The notes under the pieces: model-generated | Seen by the model: only the letters and a program-made list of their open reading frames with translations | The model's database searches: none | Told to the model about the DNA's origin: nothing | Made by a program: the position numbers and the translations under genes | Assembly: GCA_027313705.1 (NCBI GenBank) | Contig: DAHVDE010000002.1 | Location: forward strand, 1-64,000 | Length of the DNA: 64,000 nucleotides | Source: Actinomycetota bacterium | Lineage (GTDB): Bacteria; Actinomycetota; Actinomycetes; Streptosporangiales; Streptosporangiaceae | Direction of reading: 5' to 3' | Shown: in pieces, positions 39,973-48,507 of the stretch | Layout of the letters: each line of letters begins with the position of its first letter | Numbering within the stretch: the first letter of the stretch is position 1

Positions 39973-42900
39973 ATGGCCAATGATGAAGCACCTCCCCGCG
40001 ATTTGCGGCTGATCTGCGAGCTAGCTGGCGAGCTTGCCGACCGCTATGAATACCTGCTCGGCGCGGGCGATGCCAAAGCCGGCAGTGCTTCTGAGGTACT
40101 CGACGAAATAGTGCGGCTACTTGACGATGCGCTCGCTCAGGCAAACACTGCCCACCCGGCCTGGCCGATGTCGATGTCGATGGCGATCCAGGCTCACGGC
40201 GTGCGTTTGGAAGTGACCGGCGAGCCTGCCGACAGGGACGCTGCGATCGGGTTGCTCGGCTCCTACCTGGACAGCCCGGCGCCTGACATGATGCTGACGT
40301 CTGACGTGATGATGACGTCTGACGTGATGCCAGTCGCGGAAGCGCACCGTCGGCTGTCGGTGCTGCTCTGCGCTAGGTATCAGGAACAACCCGATCGCGC
40401 CGATCTCGACCTGGCGATCGTCCACGCCCGGCGGGCGCTGCTGCCCGACCTCGGCACGGACGCCCTGGCCGGCAATGTGCCAGGCAGTGAGGAGGCCGGG
40501 CAGCGCGCCATGCTCGGCTTGCTGCTCGCCGAGCGATACGGGGCCAGCCTTGACGATCCGGCCGAATCGACGCGGACGGACGACGGCCAGGAAGCCATTT
40601 TTCAGCTCAGGCTGGCAAGGAGCGGCCTGGCTGAACCGGACGATCTTGAGATCTGCTCGGTCCTCGGCTTCCTGGTCGCTGACCGGTTCTTCGACCAGTG
40701 GCCTGGAGAGGCAAGCGGCCCCGCGGACTGCGAGGAAGCGCTCAGCATCCTGACGGTCGCCGCCGAAGCCAGCGAACCCGACATGGACTTCCTCGTTTTC
40801 CTGGTACGGCTCGCCAGCGCCAGGCTGGAAGAGACTTCGGGCAACGCCGACCGCGAGACCGTCATCAAGTGGGGCGAGGCGCTGTTGCGGCACGGCCAGG
40901 AACTCGACCAGGATCTGGCCGCGTTCACTCACAGCACTGTCGGCCTGGCGCTGATAGACCGGGCGGAATACGCGGCCGACCGCAAGGCCGATCTCGGGGC
41001 CGCGATCGCGCACCTGGAAGCGAACCTTGAGCTCGCACCTCCCGATGACCCTGAGCGGTGGTGCGAGATGGCACTGCTGGTCACGGCGTACTGGGACTAT
41101 ATCAACGGAGACGAGAGCGAGCACGCGGCCATGGACCGGATGACCGACCTTGCCATCAAGGCATGGCCGCTGGTGCCGCTCGCGGACGAGGACCGAGCGG
41201 AACTAGGATTCTACCTGGTCACTGGCCTGTACGAGTACTTCCGCCGGCCTGGAAGCGGAATCGATCCTGGCCGGCTTGGCCTGGGCATCGCCGTGGCGAC
41301 CGAGATAGAGCCCGAGCTTGCCGATCCTGACATAGCTCGCGTGCTCGTGCTGATCATGGCGACATTCCAGATGGCTAAGGCGCAGCTCGCCGGCTCGGCT
41401 GAGGCGATGCTGCAGGCCAAGCCGTGGATCCTGCGAGCGATTGAAGAGGTGCCTGCGGATGATCCGCGGTGGGCCTTCGCCGCTCCCTGCATAAGCACGG
41501 GAATGCTGCTGCTCGCGACGTCCGGCTTGTCTGCCGAGCAGACGGAGAAGGCCATTGACGTCTTGTCGTCGGTTCTGCGGTGGCCGGGAATCGACCCGGT
41601 CACCGCCGCGCGGATCGAGGGCTCGCTCGGCGTGATCCTCGTACAGGGGTCTGACCTGCGAACCGGAGCAGATAATCTTGACCAGGGCATCGCGCACTTG
41701 CGCGCGTCCTGGGAAGGAAGGCACGGAAGAAACTCCGACCGCGCCGAGATAGCACTGAACCTGGCCTCTGCCCTGCAGGCGCGCTTCAGCCGTCGGGGTG
41801 ACCGGGCCGATCTGGACGCGTGCCTGTGGTACGTGTCGGCGGTCAGGAATCTCGTCCGGGAAGATCCCTCCGCCGGGGATGGAACCGCGGACTTCGATGT
41901 CGGCCTGGCGGCCATCGCGGGAATCGCTCAGGTTCTTGCCGGTCATGCCGATCGCGACCTCGCCGCCGTCGATGAGGGCATAGCCAATTTGCGGCACGCG
42001 ATCGCGGCTTCACTTCCTGACAGCCTTCTGGAGGCAAGGACGCGCAGCGACCTGGGGCTCGCCCTGCTGATAAAAGCCGATCTCGATGGGGCCGTTGATC
42101 TTGACGCGATACTCGCCCTCATGCAGACAGGGAGCACACCGCCCAAGGGAAGCTTGCTGCGGCCGGTGGCTGCTCTCAGGATGGCCGGAGTTCTGGGGGC
42201 TAAGGCACGCAGAACATCGGACCCGGCCCTTATCGGGATCGCGATCAGGCTCCTGGCCGAGGCGCTCGATGAGATCGGCCATGAGTACCGTGAACGCGCC
42301 AGGATTACCTCGACGCTTGGCTTTATGTACCAGTTTAGGTATGAGCTGAACGGTGACCAGGCCGATATCGAGGCGGCCGTCCGCTGGTTTGAGCAAACTC
42401 GGGATGACCTGGCGGGAGTGCCAGGTCATCCCGTGCGCGGGCCAGGCTTGATCGCGCTTGCCCGGTGCTACCGGAAGGCCGGTGACCTGGCCAGGGCTCG
42501 CGAGGCGGGCCTCGCCGCCCTGCGCGAGCGCGGACAGTGCGTGCTCCTGCAGACCGGGACCGCGCGGGGGCTCCGCTATGCGGGCCTCGCGGCCAGCGAA
42601 TCGGCGCAGGTCGCGGCCTGGTGCCTGGCTGACGGGGACGTGCGCGCTGCCGTAGCCGCGCTCGAACTTGGCCGCAGCCAGGTGCTCTACGCAGCCACGG
42701 TGGCTACTGGTGTACCTGAGATGCTCGACGAAATAGGCCAGGCCGAGTTGGCGCGCCGATGGCGGATATCGGTGACGGCCAGCCAGCTTGACCAGGCGGC
42801 GGAACCGTGGGATGTAACGAACGAGGACTCCGACGGCACTCCGGCCGGCTTGGATGATGCCAGTCCGCGGGTACCAGATGACCTGAGGGCGCGGGTGCTC

Positions 42901-44154
42901 GGCGTCCTCGCTAGCGGCGGTCGGCTGGCCGCCCCGCCGACGTGCGAGGACCTGTCCGCCGCCGTGGCGAAGACCGGGGCCGATGCGCTGGTATACCTAC
43001 TCGAACCAGCCGGCGACGGTCCTGGTTACGCGATCATCCTGCTCGCCGAAGGCGAGCGGCAGGGGGCGGCGGAAGTGCTTGAACTGCCGCTGCTTGCCCG
43101 CAGCATGTCCGGCAGCCTCGAAGGCTATCTCGCCGCCTACGCGAACTGGGTGAATCGGGCCGGGGAGGAGCCAGCCGAGGCGAAGCGGCAGGCCAGACAC
43201 TGGCAGCATGCGCTCGAGCAGTTGTGCGGCTGGGCGTGGCTGACCACGATGGGGCCGCTGCTCGACCGTATCGGCCGGCCAGACCTCATCCGTCCGCCGA
43301 GCCTGGTACTTGTGCCTGTCGGCCGGCTCAGCGTGGTGCCCTGGCAAGCGGCGCGATCGGCCACAGGGCCGGACCCGGCACCGTTCGCGTGCTCGGAGGC
43401 CGTGATCTCGTACGCGGCCTCCGGTCGGCTGCTGATCGAGGTGAGCCGCCGGCCTGCCCTTGACCTCCAGGCCGCGCCGGTGATCGTCGGCGACCCAGCC
43501 CGCCGGCTCCCTTTCGCTGCCGCAGAGGCGGAAGCCATCGCCTCAGGCTGCTATCCGGCCGCGCGGTACCTTGGTCAGGTCGAGTCCGGCGGTGACCGGT
43601 GCGCCGACGGGCGGGGCACGGCCGCCGAGTTGCTCGCCGAACTGCCGGCGGCAGCGCGTCCTGGAGCGTCGGTGCTGCATCTGGGGTGCCATGTCACGCT
43701 GGTCAAGGCGAGCCCGCCGGCGTCATACCTTCAGCTCGCCGGGGGAGAGCGGCTGACGATTGAGACCATTCTCCGGCAGGCTGCGGGCCGTCCCGCGCAG
43801 GCAGCGGGCGGGCTGGTAAGCCTCGCCGCCTGCGTGAGCGACTACGGCGTCGCCACCTATGACGAGGCGCTGTCGCTGGCCACGGCATTCCTGGCCGGCG
43901 GCGCCGTGACTGTGTCGAGCGCGCGGTGGTTCATTGACGACGACGTGACCGGACTGCTGATGTTCATGTTCCACTACTTCATGACGGCGCGAGGTCAGTC
44001 GCCGAGGGACGCGCTGCGGCTCGCGCAGCTCTGGATGCTCGATCCGGCTCGCACCGCGCCGCCAGAAATGCCGGAGGACCTGGCCAGGGACGTGCCTTGC
44101 CTGGGCAACGTCGGGATCGCCGAGTGGGCCGCCTTTACGCATCAGGGACTTTAA
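39973..44154 (+). CDS. CHAT-domain protease with long N-terminal TPR array
   Basis: A 1393-residue protein; start taken as ATG 39973 (an in-frame start at 39889 overlaps the divergent antitoxin). Residues about 1-920 are helical repeats of TPR kind (AHRRLSVLLCARYQEQPDRA, RKADLGAAIAHLEANLELAP, GVILVQGSDLRTGADNLDQG). A charged linker follows. The CHAT domain lies about 1000-1390, with PPSLVLVPVGRLSVVPWQAA, then VLHLGCHVTL holding His1240, and GGLVSLAACVSD holding Cys1287, and LATAFLAGGAVTVSSARWFI. The dyad is intact. The flanking residues differ from the first CHAT protein (HLGCHV versus HLATHG), so the two belong to different subgroups. It begins the plus-strand set with the AAA+, radical SAM, FHA and kinase genes. 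A 127-base gap separates it from the next gene. Confidence 0.9.
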   Translation: MANDEAPPRDLRLICELAGELADRYEYLLGAGDAKAGSASEVLDEIVRLLDDALAQANTAHPAWPMSMSMAIQAHGVRLEVTGEPADRDAAIGLLGSYLDSPAPDMMLTSDVMMTSDVMPVAEAHRRLSVLLCARYQEQPDRADLDLAIVHARRALLPDLGTDALAGNVPGSEEAGQRAMLGLLLAERYGASLDDPAESTRTDDGQEAIFQLRLARSGLAEPDDLEICSVLGFLVADRFFDQWPGEASGPADCEEALSILTVAAEASEPDMDFLVFLVRLASARLEETSGNADRETVIKWGEALLRHGQELDQDLAAFTHSTVGLALIDRAEYAADRKADLGAAIAHLEANLELAPPDDPERWCEMALLVTAYWDYINGDESEHAAMDRMTDLAIKAWPLVPLADEDRAELGFYLVTGLYEYFRRPGSGIDPGRLGLGIAVATEIEPELADPDIARVLVLIMATFQMAKAQLAGSAEAMLQAKPWILRAIEEVPADDPRWAFAAPCISTGMLLLATSGLSAEQTEKAIDVLSSVLRWPGIDPVTAARIEGSLGVILVQGSDLRTGADNLDQGIAHLRASWEGRHGRNSDRAEIALNLASALQARFSRRGDRADLDACLWYVSAVRNLVREDPSAGDGTADFDVGLAAIAGIAQVLAGHADRDLAAVDEGIANLRHAIAASLPDSLLEARTRSDLGLALLIKADLDGAVDLDAILALMQTGSTPPKGSLLRPVAALRMAGVLGAKARRTSDPALIGIAIRLLAEALDEIGHEYRERARITSTLGFMYQFRYELNGDQADIEAAVRWFEQTRDDLAGVPGHPVRGPGLIALARCYRKAGDLARAREAGLAALRERGQCVLLQTGTARGLRYAGLAASESAQVAAWCLADGDVRAAVAALELGRSQVLYAATVATGVPEMLDEIGQAELARRWRISVTASQLDQAAEPWDVTNEDSDGTPAGLDDASPRVPDDLRARVLGVLASGGRLAAPPTCEDLSAAVAKTGADALVYLLEPAGDGPGYAIILLAEGERQGAAEVLELPLLARSMSGSLEGYLAAYANWVNRAGEEPAEAKRQARHWQHALEQLCGWAWLTTMGPLLDRIGRPDLIRPPSLVLVPVGRLSVVPWQAARSATGPDPAPFACSEAVISYAASGRLLIEVSRRPALDLQAAPVIVGDPARRLPFAAAEAEAIASGCYPAARYLGQVESGGDRCADGRGTAAELLAELPAAARPGASVLHLGCHVTLVKASPPASYLQLAGGERLTIETILRQAAGRPAQAAGGLVSLAACVSDYGVATYDEALSLATAFLAGGAVTVSSARWFIDDDVTGLLMFMFHYFMTARGQSPRDALRLAQLWMLDPARTAPPEMPEDLARDVPCLGNVGIAEWAAFTHQGL
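40295..40329 (+). repeat. Two-copy 18-base tandem repeat in the CHAT-TPR gene
   Basis: The unit TGACGTCTGACGTGATG plus one variable base is repeated directly at 40295 and 40313. It keeps the frame and gives the peptide LTSDVMMTSDVM within the TPR region. It looks like a recent in-frame duplication, since the two copies are identical at 17 of 18 positions. Confidence 0.85.
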
Positions 44155-44281
44155 CCATTTTCCGGATTATAAGGTCATGCTCTGGAACGGACGCCGATGC
44201 CGGTTGGCTGTAGATTAAAGCCGTTACCATAGGTAACCTTAGTGGTGATTACCCTCAAAGGATTCTCTGGGGCGGGCGCAG

Positions 44282-45514
44282 ATGAGTTCCTCTGTCGGTT
44301 ACAGCTATTCCTACGTCGATGTCGAGGCTATGGCGTGCCGTAGCCTCAGGATCGAGATCGCGGGGCACGCCGCACGGACGCGAGTGCTGCGGGCACAGGC
44401 GCGGCGCCTGCGGGGCGCGGGGCGCGATGCCGCCGCCGGCCGGCTTGCCAGGCCGGCAGCGGGCGCAGGCAGCACCGAACTTTCCGCACTCGCTGCCAGC
44501 TACCGCATGCAGGTCGAGAGCGCCGAGCGAGAGCTAGCCGGGCTCCAGGCCGCGAAATGGGCGAGCCTGCTGGCCGCCCCTGCCGGGCCCGCCTGGCCGG
44601 CCGTTGAACTCAGCGCCACCGGGGAACTCGCCCGCTCCCGCGTGGCCGGGACGCGAGATCAAGGTTCCGCGCCTCGGGGCTCAGCGACAGCTGGCGGTGA
44701 GCCGGCCGCTGCTCAGGTCGTGGCGGCCGACCGGCTGATCGCTTCGGAACTAGGCCGCTGCGACGCGGCCGACCTTGAGTCACTGCAGCGCCTGCGCGCC
44801 GAGATTTCTTCAGCCAGCACAACGCGACGGGCCAGGCTGGCGTTCGCGGAACTCGAAGTCGCCGTCGCGGACTCGATCCGCCGCCGGCGGAGTGCCGAGG
44901 AGGTCGAGCAAGTGCGGGCGAGCCTGCTCGAGCTCGTCGAGTACGCGCTGCCCGAGGAAAGGCCGCTGCTCAGGCCGATGATCGAGGAAGCCGTCGATCC
45001 TGGCGAGCTGAGTGCGGTCGTCGGGCAGGCCGCGGCCAGGGCCGACCTGATCCTGGCGCGGGACGCGGTGGCCGAAGCCGCGGCGGACGCGCTGCGAGAG
45101 ATCGGCTGCGATGTCGGTGACGACTTCGCCGCGCTGCTGACCGGGCAGAGCGAGACCGTCGTGTCCTTCGGTGACGGCTGGGCCGCTGGCTACGGGCTGC
45201 TGGTCAAGCTCCCGGCCGACTCGGGGCGCATGATGGCCGCAGTGGTCAAACGCGAGGGAACCGCGGCCAGCGTTTCCGCCGACGAGGCGGTGCAGCGGCA
45301 GTTCTGTGACCGGGGCCTGCAGCGGTGGACCGGTAGCCTGCACGGCCGTGGCGTCGTTCTCGCTGACGAGCAGCGGATGGAGCCCGGTCGCCTTCCCGTC
45401 GCCGCGATCCCTGCCAAGCGCTGGCCGGCCGGGCCGACGACCGCCAGGCGGACGACGACGACCAGCAAGTCGCGCGAGAGCACCCGCCCGGCGGCGATGG
45501 AACGGCCGCTATGA
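44282..45514 (+). CDS. Unknown coiled-coil protein, partner of AAA+ ATPase
   Basis: A 410-residue protein. Residues about 20-115 and 150-225 are long Ala/Arg/Glu helices with coiled-coil character (AARTRVLRAQARRLRGAGRD, RRARLAFAELEVAVADSIRR), separated by a Gly/Ser/Pro linker. Residues about 250-370 look globular (DALREIGCDVGDDFAALLTG, then GYGLLVKLPADSGRMMAAVV). The C-terminal 50 residues are low in complexity and basic (KRWPAGPTTARRTTTTSKSR). It has no membrane helix. Its stop overlaps the ATPase start by 4 bases, so the two are translationally coupled. I do not recognise a family. A role as adaptor or scaffold for the ATPase is inference. Confidence 0.65.
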   Translation: MSSSVGYSYSYVDVEAMACRSLRIEIAGHAARTRVLRAQARRLRGAGRDAAAGRLARPAAGAGSTELSALAASYRMQVESAERELAGLQAAKWASLLAAPAGPAWPAVELSATGELARSRVAGTRDQGSAPRGSATAGGEPAAAQVVAADRLIASELGRCDAADLESLQRLRAEISSASTTRRARLAFAELEVAVADSIRRRRSAEEVEQVRASLLELVEYALPEERPLLRPMIEEAVDPGELSAVVGQAAARADLILARDAVAEAAADALREIGCDVGDDFAALLTGQSETVVSFGDGWAAGYGLLVKLPADSGRMMAAVVKREGTAASVSADEAVQRQFCDRGLQRWTGSLHGRGVVLADEQRMEPGRLPVAAIPAKRWPAGPTTARRTTTTSKSRESTRPAAMERPL

Positions 45515-46743
45515 CCGCTGAGCTGCCGGCCTGGGTACGTGAGCTGGTCATCTCGCTGCCGATCTACCCGCAGATCATCCTGACCGGCAATGTCAGGGAC
45601 ATCTATATGCTGCCTGGCGCGGGCAATCAGCAGGAACTCGCACCGCACTCCATCACGGACGTGCTCGAGAGCGTGTGCCGTGACCGAGGCTACGGCGGGA
45701 TCGTGGTTCACGATCCGATCGCCAACGGGCTCATCACCTGGCTGCTCCGCGACGACACCGCTGGCTTCCCTGCCGGGCTGGTCGACATGCTTGAGCAGGA
45801 CCAGCAGGCGCAGCGCGGCGAGGAGTCGCCGGCCATGGAGGACCGCCTGCAGCGCGTCCTGATTGACGTGGTGACGCACCGGGGTGCCCCGGTCGCGCTG
45901 ATCATGCCCTACGCCGCCACAATCGGGCCGGACAGCAACGACGAGGCGGGTGCCCGCAGGTGGTTGTTCCGGGTGGTAGAGGCGCTCGCTGATACCGCGC
46001 AGCCAGTGCCAGGCCGGGATCCGGTCATGCCCTACAACACGGTCTTCTGGGTGACCGAGCGGCAGGACCTGCTGCCGCCGCTCTTTCCTGTCGCCAACAA
46101 GAGGATCCACATCATCACCATCCCTTCGCCGCCGCTTGAGCAGCGTCTCGCGGCGGCGCGGGTCGCCGTGCATGACCTCGAGGGCGCTATCGGCACAGAG
46201 GCCGAGGAGACCGCGGCGAGCCTGCTTGCGCAGGAGACGCACGGCATGCGGAACACCGAACTGCTCGCGATCGGCCGGATGGCGGTCGATCAGGCTATTC
46301 CCGCCGACCGGCTCAAGGAGGCAGCCAGGCTCTACCGGATCGGCGTGACCGACAACCCGTGGGCGGCTTCCGCGCTGCGACGCAGCATCGCCGACGGCGA
46401 AAGTTACCTGAACTCACGGGTAATAGGGCAGCAGCAGGCGGTGCGGAAGACCATGGAGATCTTCCGCCGCTCGGCGGCTGGCCTGACCGGCGCCCAGTCG
46501 GCGAGTTCGCCCCACCGCCCGCGCGGCGTACTGTTCCTGGCGGGCCCGACCGGGGTCGGGAAGACCGAGCTGGCCAAGGGCATCGCGACGATGATCTTCG
46601 GCAGTGACTCCCGCCCGGTCAGGTTCGACATGAGCGAATTCAGCGGTGACCATTCCAGCTACCGCCTGATCGGCGCTCGCCAGGCTACGTCGGCCACGAC
46701 GCTGGCGGCGAGCTCACCAACGCCGTCCGTGCCAGCCCTATGA
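45511..46743 (+). CDS. Clp-type AAA+ ATPase, N-terminal part (frameshifted)
   Basis: The first 389 residues (about) of a ClpB-like AAA+ ATPase; the real coding frame changes at about 46678. Residues 1-290 are a family-specific N-terminal region (IYPQIILTGNVRDIYMLPGA, then GRDPVMPYNTVFWVTERQDL). The AAA module begins near residue 310 (GQQQAVRKTMEIFRRSAAGL). Walker A LAGPTGVGKTELAKGIATMI has Lys351, followed by RFDMSEFSGDHSSYRLIGA. The next bases should give PPGYVG but read R-Q-A because one base is missing (GGCGCTCGCCAGGC in place of GGCGCTCCGCCAGGC), and the frame ends at 46743. The other half continues below. Either a genuine mutation that would kill the ATPase or an error in the sequence. 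It overlaps the coiled-coil gene (ATGA). Confidence 0.8.
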   Translation: MTAELPAWVRELVISLPIYPQIILTGNVRDIYMLPGAGNQQELAPHSITDVLESVCRDRGYGGIVVHDPIANGLITWLLRDDTAGFPAGLVDMLEQDQQAQRGEESPAMEDRLQRVLIDVVTHRGAPVALIMPYAATIGPDSNDEAGARRWLFRVVEALADTAQPVPGRDPVMPYNTVFWVTERQDLLPPLFPVANKRIHIITIPSPPLEQRLAAARVAVHDLEGAIGTEAEETAASLLAQETHGMRNTELLAIGRMAVDQAIPADRLKEAARLYRIGVTDNPWAASALRRSIADGESYLNSRVIGQQQAVRKTMEIFRRSAAGLTGAQSASSPHRPRGVLFLAGPTGVGKTELAKGIATMIFGSDSRPVRFDMSEFSGDHSSYRLIGARQATSATTLAASSPTPSVPAL

Positions 46744-47369
46744 GCGTGCTCCTGTTCGACGAGATCGACAAGGCCCATCCGAGCCTGTTCGACTTGTTCC
46801 TCCAGATTCTTGAGGACGGCAGGCTCAGTGACGGCCGGGGCGCGACGGTCTACTTCACCGAATGCATCCTGATCTTCACCTCTAACCTGGGGATAATGAC
46901 CGTCGGGTCGGACGGCAATCCCAGGCAGCTCAAGTGGACCGATCCTCCCGAGGAAGTCAGGGACTCGCTGCGGAAGTCTTTCAACCTGTTCTTCGATGCC
47001 AGGATCAGCCGGCCCGAGCTGAGGAACCGGTTCGGTGACAGTTTCATCGCGATGGACTTCATCCAGCCTGCCTCGGTGCCTGCGATCCTGGGCAAGGCGC
47101 TGGCGTCGGTGTGCGGACGGGTCGCTGAGGTTCATGGCGCCTCGCTGGTGATCGGTGACGAAGCCAGGGCGGTGCTCAGCGAGGCGTCAGTCACTAAGCT
47201 CGAGCACGGCGGGCGCGGCGTCAACAATGTCGTCGAGGCGGCGCTCGTCAACCCGCTGTCGGGGGAGATTTTCGCGCACGGCGCCGCCAAGGGCGAGACA
47301 ATCACCGTCGAGTCGATCGCGCCTGACGGCGACTTCTGGGAAGTCAAGGTGAGCCGGTGCTCAGGGTAA
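46740..47369 (+). CDS. Clp-type AAA+ ATPase, C-terminal part (frameshifted)
   Basis: Continuation of the previous gene. Read in this frame from 46680, the sequence gives PGYVGHDAGGELTNAVRASP, then MSVLLFDEIDKAHPSLFDLF (Walker B, FDEIDKAHP), LQILEDGRLSDGRGATVYF and IFTSNLGI (sensor 1), and LRNRFGDSFIAMDFIQP (sensor 2 / arginine-finger region). These are the ClpB/ClpA second-AAA motifs in correct order, so the coding strength is clear on both sides of the shift. If the shift is real, translation could restart at ATG 46740, giving a 209-residue fragment without Walker A. As an intact protein it would be about 619 residues. Its stop overlaps the radical SAM gene by 13 bases. Confidence 0.8.
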   Translation: MSVLLFDEIDKAHPSLFDLFLQILEDGRLSDGRGATVYFTECILIFTSNLGIMTVGSDGNPRQLKWTDPPEEVRDSLRKSFNLFFDARISRPELRNRFGDSFIAMDFIQPASVPAILGKALASVCGRVAEVHGASLVIGDEARAVLSEASVTKLEHGGRGVNNVVEAALVNPLSGEIFAHGAAKGETITVESIAPDGDFWEVKVSRCSG

Positions 47370-48004
47370 GCCGGATCCATTTCCCTGTCACCGCGCTCGG
47401 CCCCGGCAGGCGGCTCGGAGTGTGGGTCCAGGGCTGCCCGCTCGGCTGCGCCGGCTGTATCGCCCGCGACACCTGGGACGCCGAAGGCGGCCGCGAGGTG
47501 AGCTTGAGCGAGCTGGCCGGGCTCTGGCGTGAGGCCCTGGCTGCGGGCGCAGAAGGGCTGACGGTCAGTGGCGGCGAGCCGCTCGCGCAGCCGGCCGCGC
47601 TCGGCGAGTTCCTCTTGGCCGCCGCCCGTATCAGGGCGGAGCTTGCCAGCAATGCTGACCTGCTCGTCTACACCGGATACGAGCCCGGCGAGATCACCGG
47701 CCCGGCCGCGGGCGCCCTTGACCGCGCCGACGCGGTGATCACCGGCCGGTACGACGTGACCAGGCCGACCAGGCTGATCTGGCGCGGCTCGGCCAATCAG
47801 GTCCTCACGACAAGGACACCGCTTGGCACGCTCAGGTACGGCCCCTACCTGGACTACGCGCCGGACCTGGTGCCCTTCCAGGTCGCCGCAAGCGGCGGGT
47901 ACCTCTGGTTCGTCGGCGTGCCCAGGCAAGGCGACCTGCCTAAGCTGGAACGCGCGCTCCGGCAGCGCGGAGTCACCTTCGAGGCGGTGTCATGGCGGCC
48001 ATGA
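47357..48004 (+). CDS. Small radical-SAM / 4Fe-4S single-cluster protein
   Basis: A 215-residue protein of the NrdG/PflA-like radical SAM group. The N-terminus gives HFPVTALGPGRRLGVWVQGC, then CPLGCAGC, holding the CX3CX2C cluster Cys27, Cys31 and Cys34. The SAM-binding GG-E motif LTVSGGEPLAQ follows near residue 73. The protein has a short barrel with no SPASM or second cluster. Start GTG 47357 lies inside the ATPase gene (13-base overlap). In glycyl-radical systems such activases install a radical on a partner, but no glycyl-radical enzyme is present here, so its substrate would be new; the AAA+, FHA or kinase neighbours are the obvious candidates. Confidence 0.85.
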   Translation: MLRVSRIHFPVTALGPGRRLGVWVQGCPLGCAGCIARDTWDAEGGREVSLSELAGLWREALAAGAEGLTVSGGEPLAQPAALGEFLLAAARIRAELASNADLLVYTGYEPGEITGPAAGALDRADAVITGRYDVTRPTRLIWRGSANQVLTTRTPLGTLRYGPYLDYAPDLVPFQVAASGGYLWFVGVPRQGDLPKLERALRQRGVTFEAVSWRP

Positions 48005-48507
48005 CATACCGATGCCCGGTCGATCCCGAGGCCTGCGGTGAATCGTCACAACCCGGTTTCTGCCCGACGCATCGCGGGATCCGGCTAGAACGAGTCAGGG
48101 CGCCATTCGCCGGCCAGGCTCAGGCCCAGGTTCCCGCTCCTTCCCCTGATGCTCCTGCTGCCCCGGCTTCCGGTCAGCCCCGGCTGCTCGCCGTCCGGGT
48201 ACTCGGCAGCCTCATGCCCGTGCCGCCGGAAGGGCTGCTGCTCGGGCGCGAGGCGCCAGACACGCGGTACCTGCCCGGCTTCGCCGACCTTCGGCACGTG
48301 GGCAGGCAGCACGCCCGCCTGTACTGGAACCTGGATGCCTTGTACCTGATCGACCTCGGGTCGCAGAACAAGACGTTCGTGAACGGACGCGCCATTTCCG
48401 TGCCAGTGGCACTGCAGCCAGGGCAGGTGTTCAACCTCGCAGGCGATGCCGACATCACCGTGATCGAACTGGACGAAAACGGGTTCGAGGTGAGCGATCA
48501 TGGCTGA
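47992..48507 (+). CDS. Zinc-ribbon and FHA-domain protein
   Basis: A 171-residue protein. Residues about 5-30 have the ribbon-like Cys pattern RCPVDPEACGESSQPGFCPTH, which may bind Zn. A Pro/Ala linker follows. The FHA fold lies at about 65-165: GLLLGREAPDTR (Gly-Arg), VGRQHARLYWN (conserved Ser replaced by Gln-His), IDLGSQNKTFVNGRAI (the N-x-T phosphopeptide-binding loop). FHA domains bind phosphothreonine. I pick ATG 47992 (GAGG 7 bases upstream) over ATG 48001. It overlaps the radical SAM gene upstream and the kinase gene downstream (8 bases), so it is translationally coupled. A reader of the neighbouring kinase's output is the likely role. Confidence 0.85.
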   Translation: MAAMTYRCPVDPEACGESSQPGFCPTHRGIRLERVRAPFAGQAQAQVPAPSPDAPAAPASGQPRLLAVRVLGSLMPVPPEGLLLGREAPDTRYLPGFADLRHVGRQHARLYWNLDALYLIDLGSQNKTFVNGRAISVPVALQPGQVFNLAGDADITVIELDENGFEVSDHG

